The notes under the pieces were generated by a model that was not told where the DNA came from, did not search any database, and saw only the letters and a list, made by a program, of their open reading frames with translations. The position numbers were made by a program, and so were the translations under genes. DNA of 64,000 bases from contig NZ_MQWA01000001.1 of NCBI RefSeq assembly GCF_002954445.1, positions 2,052,733 to 2,116,732 on the forward strand. The letters are read 5' to 3'. This DNA comes from Rubritalea profundi (GTDB lineage: Bacteria; Verrucomicrobiota; Verrucomicrobiia; Verrucomicrobiales; Akkermansiaceae). Below, piece by piece: positions 39,931 to 48,125 of the stretch. Each line of letters opens with the position of its first letter. The stretch's first letter is position 1.

Positions 39931-40779
39931 CTAGCCCCAATTGAGCTTTTTACGGAGAGTCGAGAAATGCGAGCGATCCTTGAGCCGCAATAGGTGCAAT
40001 TGGTGGTCCGCTTTCTTTATGCTGATGCGGGCATCGCAGGGGAGTTCGATGACGTCGCGGCCATCGATAGAGTAAAATGCGAGGCAGTCGGACTCATCGG
40101 TGGTCACCAGCTCAACCTCTGAAGAATCATCCAGAACTAGTGAACGGTTAGTGAGGGAGTGCGGGCAAATCGGCGTGATCACGAATGCTTTAGCTATCGG
40201 TGAAAGCAGTGGGCCGCCAGCTGCCAGTGAATAAGCGGTAGAGCCGGTAGGTGTCGCCACTATAAGACCATCAGCGTGGTAGTGGTTCAGCAGCGCACCA
40301 TCGATGAAGGCATCCAGTGAAATGAGTCGACCCGTCTGGCCTCGGGAGAGCGTCAGCTCGTTGACCGCAAAGTCGCTTTCCGTTTTTCCGTCGGCATAGG
40401 TGATGCAGGTTTCGAGCAGTATTCTAGGGATTACTTTATAGCTCTGATCTATCAGAGCCTGAGCAAAGAGCTCTAACTCATCGTCGGTACAGGAAGTCAG
40501 GAAGCCTAAAGTTCCAATGTTGATACCGGCGATGGGAGTGGAAGTAGGCCCAATACGGTGTGCGGCATTTATCATAGTGCCGTCACCACCAAGCACTGTA
40601 ATGACATCACAGTTCTTAGCTAGCTCAGCCGCAGAGTATCCAGACTGGACCCCAATGATTTTAGCGGATTCATCTTCCAGTAGAGAAGTGATGTTGTGTT
40701 TGGCCAATACTTCCGTTAGGGCATTGATCGTGCTTGCTGCGCCCTTTTTGTGAGGGTTGGCTATGATGCCGACTTTCAT
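39931..40779 (-). CDS. nadK: NAD kinase
   Basis: This 282-residue enzyme phosphorylates NAD to NADP. The start at MKVGIIANPHKKG (40779) is chosen because the upstream 21 codons are not family-like. The diagnostic VLGGDGTMINAAHRIG (GGDG, about residue 57) and the nucleotide-binding segments FAVNELTLSRG and VATPTGSTAYSLAAGGPLLSP are all present, as is the beta-rich C-terminal domain. Length matches bacterial NadK. A terminator lies upstream (40843-40883), so it has its own promoter and may be cotranscribed with the SGNH gene. Confidence 0.94.
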   Translation of the reverse strand: MKVGIIANPHKKGAASTINALTEVLAKHNITSLLEDESAKIIGVQSGYSAAELAKNCDVITVLGGDGTMINAAHRIGPTSTPIAGINIGTLGFLTSCTDDELELFAQALIDQSYKVIPRILLETCITYADGKTESDFAVNELTLSRGQTGRLISLDAFIDGALLNHYHADGLIVATPTGSTAYSLAAGGPLLSPIAKAFVITPICPHSLTNRSLVLDDSSEVELVTTDESDCLAFYSIDGRDVIELPCDARISIKKADHQLHLLRLKDRSHFSTLRKKLNWG

Positions 40780-40842
40780 GGGGCGGAGTGTGGAGTTAGA
40801 AGGGGAAAGTTTCAAGTGTCCATTCGTCTCGTGGCGGAACAC

Positions 40843-40883
40843 AAAAAAGCGCGACCTCGTGGGAGATAGCGCTTTTTAAAAAA
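40843..40883 (-). terminator. Terminator hairpin, copy 1 of a near-identical pair
   Basis: GCGC, then an interrupted arm with CTC, loop GTGG, GAG and GCGC form a hairpin flanked by A-run on one side and T-run on the other, so it can act on either strand. It lies just past the end of the ThuA-dehydrogenase-cytochrome gene. A copy with only a few differences occurs at 47290-47330 after the superoxide dismutase gene. Confidence 0.8.
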
Positions 40884-40944
40884 TGGATGCTAATGGTGCG
40901 TTGTAATTGGCACCACCACAAATCTGGCCAGCGAGCGCCGCTTT

Positions 40945-43827
40945 TTATTTCTCTTTCAGGATGTCAGCCTCAGTGAAAAATGTGGCGTGGTCTTTGTATT
41001 TTTTGCGAACCTCTGTGACTAAATCCCTAGAGATGTCTCCAAGTTGGGGGGTGAAGTTATTTCTAGTAAAGTTGATCACGTCGGCAACTTCTTGGTCGCT
41101 GAGCTGAGGGTGCCCAGGCATAGCTCCGTTGAATTTTTTTCCGCTCACTGTGATTTCCCCGCTAAGTCCTTTAGCTACAACCATGATGGCGTGCTTAGGG
41201 TTGCGGGCGAGCCAGTCAGATCCGGCGAGTGGTGGAAAGACTCCTTCTGACCCAGCTCCGTCAGGTTGGTGGCAGGCTATACAGCCTGCTTTATAGATCG
41301 CTTCTCCGCGTTTAGCGCTCGTTGAGAGGGGGACGCGCGGGGTGGCTACTGCAGCGAGGGCTGTTAAGTTTCCGTGGTGGGATAGTGCCAACTCGAGCGC
41401 GCGATTGAGAAGGTCGTCATTTTTGAAGAACTCCACGTTTTCGCTTTTGAGTGTGACGATCGCCTTAGCTATTGCGGGAGATCTCTCGAGTTCAGAGATG
41501 TAAAGAAGGTTGGCTAAAGTGTCTTCGGCTTTACTTGGTAGCTTGCGCAGGAGCCCCACTCCAGTTTTTGTATCACGCGGTAAGTAGGCGAGCAGTGCTG
41601 CTTGAACGCCTGCTGTTTTACGTTCCATTTTTTCTAATTCTGTGAGGTCTTCCCCGAGCTGACCTAGTACGTGGATAGCGTGGAGAGTGGCATAGCTGTC
41701 TCCTTTTGCTAAGTTGCGAAGAGCTGCGATTGCTTTTTTACCTGACTTCCTGAGCGTCTCTTGTGCTTGAATACGCCAGAACATGTTGTCGTTATTGAGG
41801 GCATCGAGTTGTTGCTCGAGTGTGGCGAGTTTTGGATTCGATTGAACTTTGACTCCCTTTGGTGAGATGCGGTAGATGCGGCCATATTTTCTGTCACGGA
41901 ATTCGCTGATGTAGGCATTGCCCTTGCCTTTTTTCTGATTAGCTCCGTAGACGTTGTGCTGGACGATGGCATTATACCAATCCGCGATGTAGAGCGCGCC
42001 GTCTGGACCTACTTCTGCAGCAACGGGTGCCGACCAAGCGTCAGCGGATGCGTAGATGTTTTGCTCAGTGTTAGTGATTTTGAAACCGGATCCAACCGAG
42101 TTAAGGATGGGTGCCGAAACTAGCTTGGCGGTAGGAGCGCAGATGAAGGCCCTGCGGTTCCACCAAGATTTATCAAAGAGTCGAGCGGTGTAGATAGAGT
42201 GACCAGCCGCGGCGGTGAAATGGTCTTTCCAATCCACTTGTAAGAAATCGATGGTGGTCGGGAAGATGCGGTCTTTGTTGTCGGAGCGTGGTGCCTTGCG
42301 AGGCTTAAGGTCTGTTCCGGTATAGTGCTTTTTGGGGATTCCAACATAGAAGGATGGGTTCATGTTGGCGGTGGAGCCTAAGATGCGCCCTTGCTCGGTG
42401 AAGCCAAGCCCCCAGGTGTTGTTGCTCGTCGATTGGATGGGTTCGAAGTCTGAGCCATCTCGTTTGAAGCGAAACACCCCTTGGTTGATACGGTAGTCTT
42501 TTCCTGCAACCGTGGTCTTTACCCCTGAGTAACCAACAGTGGCATAAATCCAGCCGTCCATTCCAAGGTGGAGGTTAGAGACGCACGCATGGGTGTCGTA
42601 GAGGTTGATGCCTTTGAATATGACGTGTCGTTTATCGGATTTTCCGTCGTTGTTGCTGTCTTCTAGATAAACCATTTCTTCGCCATCCGTGGTGATGCAC
42701 CCTTTATCGATGGGGAGTACGCTTGTGGCGATTGTTAGGCCTTCGGCGAATACGGATACTGTGTCGGCTTTACCGTCGCCGTTGGTGTCAGTGAGCATCT
42801 TGATTCTGTCTTTGCCTGGGCTGTTAGTGACGTGGCTGTTAGGGTAATCGTAGGCTTCGACCGCCCAGAGCCTGCCTTTGTTATCCCAGTTGATGGCGAT
42901 AGGGTTGACGATCATTGGTTCGGAGGCGAATACCTGAATTGCCATTTCCACAGGGACTTGAACCAGTTTGATCGAATCCTTAACGCTGAGTGGCTGCTGC
43001 AGGTGAGTGGCTGGAACTCCCCGGTCTCGGGGTTTATCTGGCCAGTTTTTACCCTGGATGATATTCACTTTTGGTTCGGTGTACTGAAGCTCTGGCAGTT
43101 TGAGCTTAGAAATGAGTTGGGCTTTCTTATCTCCGATAGTCCAGATGATGCTGCGGTAGATGAGGTCTTGGTACTCTGAGAGGCTCCAGCAGCGATCATC
43201 ATGGCCGCTTGCGGTGTAGAAAATGCGTCCTTTGCCATTGGTTCTGACCCATGTCCATGGTTCATCTTCTCGTTTCTGCAGGACAACTCGGTCCTGATTG
43301 TGTTTTTGGTGAACGTAGCTTTCGTCCCAACATTCAAAACCTGGGAACCCTTTCATCACTGGGTGATCAGGGTTGACTATTTTGGTGCGGAAAACCCCTT
43401 TGCCGTGAGATTTGAATTGAGCGCCGAGCAGTGCGATGAATTTCTCCGAGTTGCGGAAACAGCCACATGCGGAGTGGAGAAAGACGCAGGCACCTCCATT
43501 ATGAGAGTATTCTAACAGCGCTGTCTCTTGTTCCTCATTGATCTCGTCATGGTTGCCGTAGACCAGCAGAGCATCGTATTTGACTAGGTTTTCTTTGGTG
43601 AGCGCGGTTGGTTGGTGGGCGTAGGTGTAGTTGATGCCCTTGACCCCGTGAGCTTGTCGAATCGTTTTGAAGCGGTCAAGTGGACGGTGAGAGCCATTCG
43701 GGCTACCTAGGAAAAGAACTTCGATTCTGCGGGCTGAATCACTGGGATCTGGTTTAGCGTCCAAGTGAGGCAGGAAGAAGATCAATGCTAAGAAGTAGAG
43801 GTGGAAAGGGTGAAATTTTTGGTTCAT
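40945..43827 (-). CDS. ThuA - PVC-type dehydrogenase - HEAT - cytochrome c fusion protein
   Basis: This 960-residue exported protein (signal MNQKFHPFHLYFLALIFFLPHLDA) begins with a ThuA-like domain (about 30-230: YDALLVYGNHDEINEEQETALLEY, GGACVFLHSACGCF). A beta-propeller of the planctomycete/verrucomicrobial membrane-bound dehydrogenase type (about 280-640) follows, with DTNGDGKADTVSVFAEGL, VYLEDSNNDGKSDKRHV and AEVGPDGALYIADWYN. HEAT-like helices (about 660-800) lead to a cytochrome c domain with GCIACHQPDGAGSEG (CxxCH) and NGAMPGHPQLSDQEVADVINF (Met ligand). Such proteins are abundant in marine PVC bacteria and are thought to oxidise sugars. A second ThuA gene precedes it on the same strand. 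Confidence 0.9.
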   Translation of the reverse strand: MNQKFHPFHLYFLALIFFLPHLDAKPDPSDSARRIEVLFLGSPNGSHRPLDRFKTIRQAHGVKGINYTYAHQPTALTKENLVKYDALLVYGNHDEINEEQETALLEYSHNGGACVFLHSACGCFRNSEKFIALLGAQFKSHGKGVFRTKIVNPDHPVMKGFPGFECWDESYVHQKHNQDRVVLQKREDEPWTWVRTNGKGRIFYTASGHDDRCWSLSEYQDLIYRSIIWTIGDKKAQLISKLKLPELQYTEPKVNIIQGKNWPDKPRDRGVPATHLQQPLSVKDSIKLVQVPVEMAIQVFASEPMIVNPIAINWDNKGRLWAVEAYDYPNSHVTNSPGKDRIKMLTDTNGDGKADTVSVFAEGLTIATSVLPIDKGCITTDGEEMVYLEDSNNDGKSDKRHVIFKGINLYDTHACVSNLHLGMDGWIYATVGYSGVKTTVAGKDYRINQGVFRFKRDGSDFEPIQSTSNNTWGLGFTEQGRILGSTANMNPSFYVGIPKKHYTGTDLKPRKAPRSDNKDRIFPTTIDFLQVDWKDHFTAAAGHSIYTARLFDKSWWNRRAFICAPTAKLVSAPILNSVGSGFKITNTEQNIYASADAWSAPVAAEVGPDGALYIADWYNAIVQHNVYGANQKKGKGNAYISEFRDRKYGRIYRISPKGVKVQSNPKLATLEQQLDALNNDNMFWRIQAQETLRKSGKKAIAALRNLAKGDSYATLHAIHVLGQLGEDLTELEKMERKTAGVQAALLAYLPRDTKTGVGLLRKLPSKAEDTLANLLYISELERSPAIAKAIVTLKSENVEFFKNDDLLNRALELALSHHGNLTALAAVATPRVPLSTSAKRGEAIYKAGCIACHQPDGAGSEGVFPPLAGSDWLARNPKHAIMVVAKGLSGEITVSGKKFNGAMPGHPQLSDQEVADVINFTRNNFTPQLGDISRDLVTEVRKKYKDHATFFTEADILKEK

Positions 43828-43938
43828 GACTAATTTATAGGATTAAGTGGCTCAGCGACTAGGAGTCAACGTTCTGTGCTTTTATGGCCGGTGAATGTGG
43901 ATTTGGCTATAGGTTTGCAGTGAGCTCGAGAACGAGTT

Positions 43939-44775
43939 CTATCTCCGAAAGAGCATCGTGTCGAGGGGACAGCTCAGCGTGACTTCCCCCCCCACCGGCA
44001 ATCCAGTAGCACGGTTCATCTTCGGGCCGTTTTTAGGGTTTTTTAGGGCTTCAATTTCTGTGGAGGTGACGAGTGAGTCGACATTTCGGTGACCGACCCA
44101 AGCGATTCCTCGGAGTAGGACGGCACGGTATTGCGGGATGCTGAAGGTGGTGTGCCAGTGGCCAGGGATGGCTGTGAATGTACGCGATTTTTCTTTTTCA
44201 ACTGACCACATCTGAGGTGACCCGGGCGCCCGTTTGCAGTTTGTACAGGCGAGGATTTTGGCTTCAGGGAGCATGTGGAGGTTCCAGTAGATTTCATCGT
44301 CTAGAGAAAAGTCACCCACCCCTTGAGTGATTGGATGCTTGCTGTCTTTATAGTCGATATCGAAATCCCCTTCAAAGTACTTCGAGTGTCTGTGCTCCCA
44401 TGCCCCGCCCGTTATTTTTTTAAACTATTGGGCGTCATCACCGCAGACGGTGTCGTGGATAAACACGAGTCCGCCACCACGCTTCTGGAAGGCGTCGAGA
44501 AGTTGCCGCTGGGGCGGCGTTATGTTTCCCGCATTCTGGGCGTAGAAAATAACCACATCCGCTGACTGGATCTGCTCCGCGGTCGGGAAGGCTAGCGCAC
44601 CCGTCGCCCGGGCGCCTCGATCGTTGAGAAGCTTGATCCAGTCGGCCATAAAGCGAGGGTGGTCGTGGGCACCAGGGCCATGCGTTTTTTCACCAGTACG
44701 GATAAAAACACGGAGCGGCTCAGCGGCCGAAAGCGGAAGCAACAAGGCGATGAGAAGGAGTAAGGACTTTATCAT
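43939..44775 (-). pseudogene. ThuA-domain protein gene with one in-frame TAG
   Basis: A signal peptide (MIKSLLLLIALLLPLSAAEP, start 44775) opens a ThuA-like domain with GPGAHDHPRFMADWIKLL, DVVIFYAQNAGNITP and GGGLVFIHDTVCGDDAQ. The next codon, on the minus strand at 44425-44427, is TAG. After it the same frame continues FKKITGGAWEHRHSKYF...GVGDFSLDDEIYWNLHMLPEAKILA and the C-terminal half to 43939. In related proteins the position is often an aromatic residue, and TGG to TAG would be a single G-to-A change. It is a nonsense mutation or a base error. It precedes the dehydrogenase gene by 111 bases. Confidence 0.7.
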
Positions 44776-44943
44776 GATAAGAAGATGGAGCTGCGGAGGT
44801 GTATTGTTAGCCCCGTACACCTGATCGGGAAAGGCTCTTTAGTGAAATGTGTATTGAGCTATGGTTTTTGTGCTGTGAGCTAAGGTGGATATTCTCGTTG
44901 GGTGACAGTCGAGCGACTAGCTTGGTTGAAACGAATCAATATT

Positions 44944-45804
44944 ATGCCAAATCCATTAACTGGTAAGGGAAATCCTTACACACGCGAAGAAGTGATCGAG
45001 AGATTACACGAGACACTAAGAAATAAAGAACCCATCATCGGCGCCGGTGCTGGTACTGGAATTAGCGCCAAATTTATTGAAAAAGGTGGAGCTGACTTCC
45101 TCATCATTTATAACTCAGGCCGCTTCAGAATGGCGGGTCATGGATCCACCGCTGGATTGATGGCGTATGGTGATGCCAATGCGATAGCGATGGAAATCGG
45201 TGAGTATGAAGTGCTTCCTGTGGTAGAGGAAATCCCAGTGTTTGCCGGCGTGCACGCCACTGATCCACGCAGAAGAATGTGGCACTGGCTCGGCAGAATC
45301 AAAGAAATGGGCTTCTCAGGGGTGAACAATTTCCCGACACATACCTTGGTCGACGGCCATTTCGGACAAGTGCTCGAAGAAACTGGCATGAGCGTCACAA
45401 AGGAATATGAAATGATAGCTCTAGCCCGAAAGTTAGATCTTTTCTCAACGGTCTACGTGACTACGCCTGCGCAAGCTATCGAGATGGCCAAGGCGGGAGC
45501 GGATTCCATTATCGCGCATTGTGGAACCACAGTGGGTGGCTCTATTGGAGTGACTGGTGCCTTGTGTAGCATGGACGATGCGGTGAAGCGCACTCAGGAC
45601 ATTATCAATGCGGCATGCACGGTCAGAAAAGACATCATATTCCTCTCTCACGGAGGACCGATCAATACACCTAGTGATGCAGCTTATATTAACAAGCATA
45701 CCGACTGCGTGGGGTTCATCGGAGCTTCCAGTCTGGAGCGCATGGGGGTGGAGCAGTCATTGACAAATTTGACCAAAGAGTTCAAATCTATACCTCAGTG
45801 CTAA
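44944..45804 (+). CDS. TIM-barrel protein of the PEP-hydrolase-like family (PF09370 type)
   Basis: From ATG 44944 the product has 286 residues (MPNPLTGKGNPYTREEVIERL). Beta/alpha repeats are obvious: EPIIGAGAGTGISAKFIEKGGADFLIIYNSGRFRMAGHGS, YEVLPVVEEIPVFAGVHATDP, GFSGVNNFPTHTLVDGHFG, DSIIAHCGTTVGGSIG and FLSHGGPINTPSDAAYI. This pattern marks the family often annotated as phosphoenolpyruvate hydrolase or TIM-barrel signal protein; the real reaction is uncertain. A frame from GTG 44902 adds 14 residues that lack family character. An AraC-type regulator gene follows (45927), suggesting a regulated catabolic or sensing unit. Confidence 0.85.
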   Translation: MPNPLTGKGNPYTREEVIERLHETLRNKEPIIGAGAGTGISAKFIEKGGADFLIIYNSGRFRMAGHGSTAGLMAYGDANAIAMEIGEYEVLPVVEEIPVFAGVHATDPRRRMWHWLGRIKEMGFSGVNNFPTHTLVDGHFGQVLEETGMSVTKEYEMIALARKLDLFSTVYVTTPAQAIEMAKAGADSIIAHCGTTVGGSIGVTGALCSMDDAVKRTQDIINAACTVRKDIIFLSHGGPINTPSDAAYINKHTDCVGFIGASSLERMGVEQSLTNLTKEFKSIPQC

Positions 45805-45808
45805 AGTC

Positions 45809-45922
45809 ATGTTGATCTCAGCAGAAGACATCAAGGTAGAGGGGGACGAGAAATGTCAAAACGAGTTCATCTCGGCTCTTGATGTTTCCGCAGAGGAACC
45901 TTGGCGGGGGCTAAGGACTTAG
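45809..45922 (+). CDS. Possible 37-residue small protein between the TIM-barrel gene and the regulator
   Basis: An ATG lies 4 bases after the upstream stop, and the frame ends at TAG 45920, only 4 bases before the regulator ATG. The product is acidic (MLISAEDIKVEGDEKCQNEF...). It has no recognisable domain and may be a translational bridge rather than a functional protein. Spacing is the only support. Confidence 0.3.
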   Translation: MLISAEDIKVEGDEKCQNEFISALDVSAEEPWRGLRT

Positions 45923-45926
45923 AAGT

Positions 45927-46808
45927 ATGAAGAAAAAGGGCACAGAGACCGAAAATCTAAGCGAAATTCACGTTTGGGGAGAGAAGACTCACTATTCTTG
46001 TGCTCGCGCGAATGCTGATGACATTAGAGAATGGTTATCGGAGTACCCTGTTTGCCCTACGCTGGCTACGTATCAGATGGAGCATGTGGGTATCATGCAT
46101 GCTGAGGCTCCCTATGAAGTGGTTCGATTGTGCCAAAGCGGGGCCTATTTTTTGGTCACAACGAAGGGGAAAGGGCAAATTCTCATCGATGGTAGTTGGC
46201 ACATTTGTTCTGCAGGCGAAGCGTGCCTTCTACCTGCCTACAGAACGAATGCTCTACGCTGTCTAGAGGGTGAGGTCTGGGAGTTTTGTTGGGTGCGCTA
46301 TCATCACGCTGATGGACAAATCCCTCTTATTCATTCCTCCCAACCATTGGTCGAAAAATTTGCGAGCCTGCAGTTTTTGAATGTGATGCAGGGAATGCTC
46401 TATGAATCTAAAGCTCCGCAGCGACAGGCCGTCACTCAGCAATGGATTCAACTGATTCATATCTATGTGAGTGAGTTTACCGCAACAAACCAGAAGGATG
46501 ATCGGCTCTGGAAACTCTGGTTCGCGGTAGAGCAAAACCTAGAACGGCAGTGGAATCTTGACGCTATGGCGTCGATAGCTAGCCTCAGTACCGAACATAT
46601 TAGACGCCTGTGTAAGTCTCAATACGGGCGTAGCCCAATTCAACAACTACGTTGGCTTCGCATGCAGAGGGCTGCCGAGTTACTGATTTCAACCGGTTTT
46701 AAAGTTGAAGCAATCGCTTACGATGTGGGTTATCAAAATCCAGTTGTCTTCAGTGCTGCCTTTAAAAAAGAATTCGGAGCTCAGCCATCCCAATACAGAA
46801 TCAAATAG
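45927..46808 (+). CDS. AraC-family transcriptional regulator
   Basis: The 293-residue protein has an AraC-type cupin sensor (about 60-160: LVTTKGKGQILIDGSWHICSAGEACLLP) and a C-terminal double helix-turn-helix (about 195-290). LDAMASIASLSTEHIRRLCKSQYGRSPIQQLRWLRMQRAAELL is the first helix-turn-helix with its linker, and VEAIAYDVGYQNPVVFSAAFKKEFGAQPSQYR is the second, with the family signature. It probably senses a sugar or related small molecule and controls the TIM-barrel gene just upstream. There is no terminator between the genes. Confidence 0.92.
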   Translation: MKKKGTETENLSEIHVWGEKTHYSCARANADDIREWLSEYPVCPTLATYQMEHVGIMHAEAPYEVVRLCQSGAYFLVTTKGKGQILIDGSWHICSAGEACLLPAYRTNALRCLEGEVWEFCWVRYHHADGQIPLIHSSQPLVEKFASLQFLNVMQGMLYESKAPQRQAVTQQWIQLIHIYVSEFTATNQKDDRLWKLWFAVEQNLERQWNLDAMASIASLSTEHIRRLCKSQYGRSPIQQLRWLRMQRAAELLISTGFKVEAIAYDVGYQNPVVFSAAFKKEFGAQPSQYRIK

Positions 46809-47289
46809 TGTGTTTCCTGAGAAAAGTTCTAGGTCGTTGGCTGTCGTTTCATCTTTCGATCCCTTGTAATATTTTAGAGTTACGGAATCCCATCTAGGCA
46901 ACAACTGTCACAACAGAAGACGGTTTTATCTAACATTTTTCACACCACACGACAAAAAATCATACGAGATGCGCACCACCTCTAGTTATTGCGGCTGATT
47001 GGAGTGGGGTTCTCCAACGGAGAATTTCATAACAGCCCCGTCAAAGGCGTAGCCGCATGGCGGGGTAAACCATAACCACAGCCTCCTTGGCTGAAGGTCA
47101 AGTTCATGTTTCTAGTCGTTCGGTTGGTCACACCACTCAGATCTATTAGACAAAATGAGTTACTTTATCGGACTGGCATTTTTCGTACTTTTCGCGGTAG
47201 AGATCGCTTCGCTAGAATCTGTCTTAAATTAGAAAAGAGCCAACTTACCAGCAAGTTACAAGGAAGCTTGAAGCGCTCTTCTACGGGCA
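46809..47289. other. Convergent intergenic region with consecutive hairpins and repeat motif
   Basis: The gap between the AraC and superoxide dismutase genes is about 480 bases without a credible gene. From 47010 to 47100 three hairpins follow each other: TTCTCC-AAC-GGAGAA, GCCCCG...CGGGGT enclosing GGC-GTA-GCC, and CAGCC-TCCTT-GGCTG. One copy of the dispersed TTCGCGGTAGA motif lies at 47181-47202. The clustering suggests a REP-like element or a small structured RNA, but no known family was recognised. Confidence 0.5.
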
Positions 47290-47330
47290 CAAAAAAAGCG
47301 CGACCTCTTGGGAGATCGCGCTTTTGCTTT
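47290..47330 (-). terminator. Terminator after sod, copy 2 of a near-identical pair
   Basis: GCGCGA pairs with TCGCGC, continued by CTC/GAG across one mismatch around loop TTGG, with A-run and T-run on opposite sides. It lies just past the stop of the superoxide dismutase gene on the minus strand and closely matches 40843-40883. Confidence 0.85.
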
Positions 47331-47346
47331 TAAAAGTGAATACAAA

Positions 47347-48006
47347 CTATACGTGGTAAGTGTCGCCGCAACTCTGGTTAATGACATTAGCATACTTGCC
47401 GCTAACAACGTCCCAGTTCACGAGCTCGAAGAATGCTGCGATGTAGTCAGGACGACGGTTCTGGTAGTTGAGGTAGTAGGCGTGCTCCCAGACGTCGAGG
47501 CCGAGGATGGGTGCGCTGCCACATGTGCCAGCGAACTCACCCATCAGTGGGTTGTCTTGGTTAGGAGTGGAACAAACAGCTACGCCGCCATCTTCCTTAG
47601 CGCAGAGCCAAGCCCAGCCTGAGCCGAAGCGTGTAGCACCTGCTGTTGCGAACGCTTTCTTGAACGCGTCGAATGAACCGAACTCTTTGTCGATTGCTGC
47701 TGCGAGCTCACCAGAAGGTGCGGATGCGCCACCGGGAGCGATGACTTTCCAGAAAAGTGAGTGGTTGAGGTGACCACCGCCGTTGTTGCGTACTGCTGCC
47801 TGCTTAGCTGCTGGTACTTTGTCGAGTTGTTGCACTAGCTGGCAGATTGGCAGCTCAAGGAGCTCAGTCTGACCTTCAAGTGCTGCATTGAGGTTAGTCA
47901 CGTATGCATTGTGGTGCTTGGAGTGGTGGATCTCCATTGTGCGTGCGTCAATCTGTGGTTCGACCGCGTCGTACGCGTATCCGAGTTCTGGAAGTTGGTA
48001 TGCCAT
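47347..48006 (-). CDS. sodB: Fe/Mn superoxide dismutase
   Basis: The 219-residue enzyme disproportionates superoxide. Metal ligands are in the expected places: His in [11 protein letters not shown] (about 27), His in [11 protein letters not shown] (about 78), and Asp and His in [19 protein letters not shown] (about 175). [13 protein letters not shown] and the substrate-funnel Tyr in HHNAYV are normal. Fe versus Mn use cannot be decided by eye. It is a single-gene unit with its own terminator and is divergent from rmuC. Confidence 0.95.
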   Translation of the reverse strand: MAYQLPELGYAYDAVEPQIDARTMEIHHSKHHNAYVTNLNAALEGQTELLELPICQLVQQLDKVPAAKQAAVRNNGGGHLNHSLFWKVIAPGGASAPSGELAAAIDKEFGSFDAFKKAFATAGATRFGSGWAWLCAKEDGGVAVCSTPNQDNPLMGEFAGTCGSAPILGLDVWEHAYYLNYQNRRPDYIAAFFELVNWDVVSGKYANVINQSCGDTYHV

Positions 48007-48125
48007 GATGATTTTTCTAATATGTTTTGCGCCCTCTGCTCAGTGTGTTAGCACCTATACAGTAAAGCTGATGCCGGTAGTATGGTACGGCTCTGAATTT
48101 TCGCAAGTATCAAGATATAGATAAA

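Noticed and set aside
23796-44427. Stop-codon reassignment or selenocysteine/pyrrolysine read-through
   Set aside because: One site is TAA and the other TAG, and both codons end many intact genes here (for example gyrB TAA, gyrA TAG).
47106-47333. 75-codon plus-strand frame
   Set aside because: It runs through the dispersed motif copy and into the sod terminator; no start context or domain.
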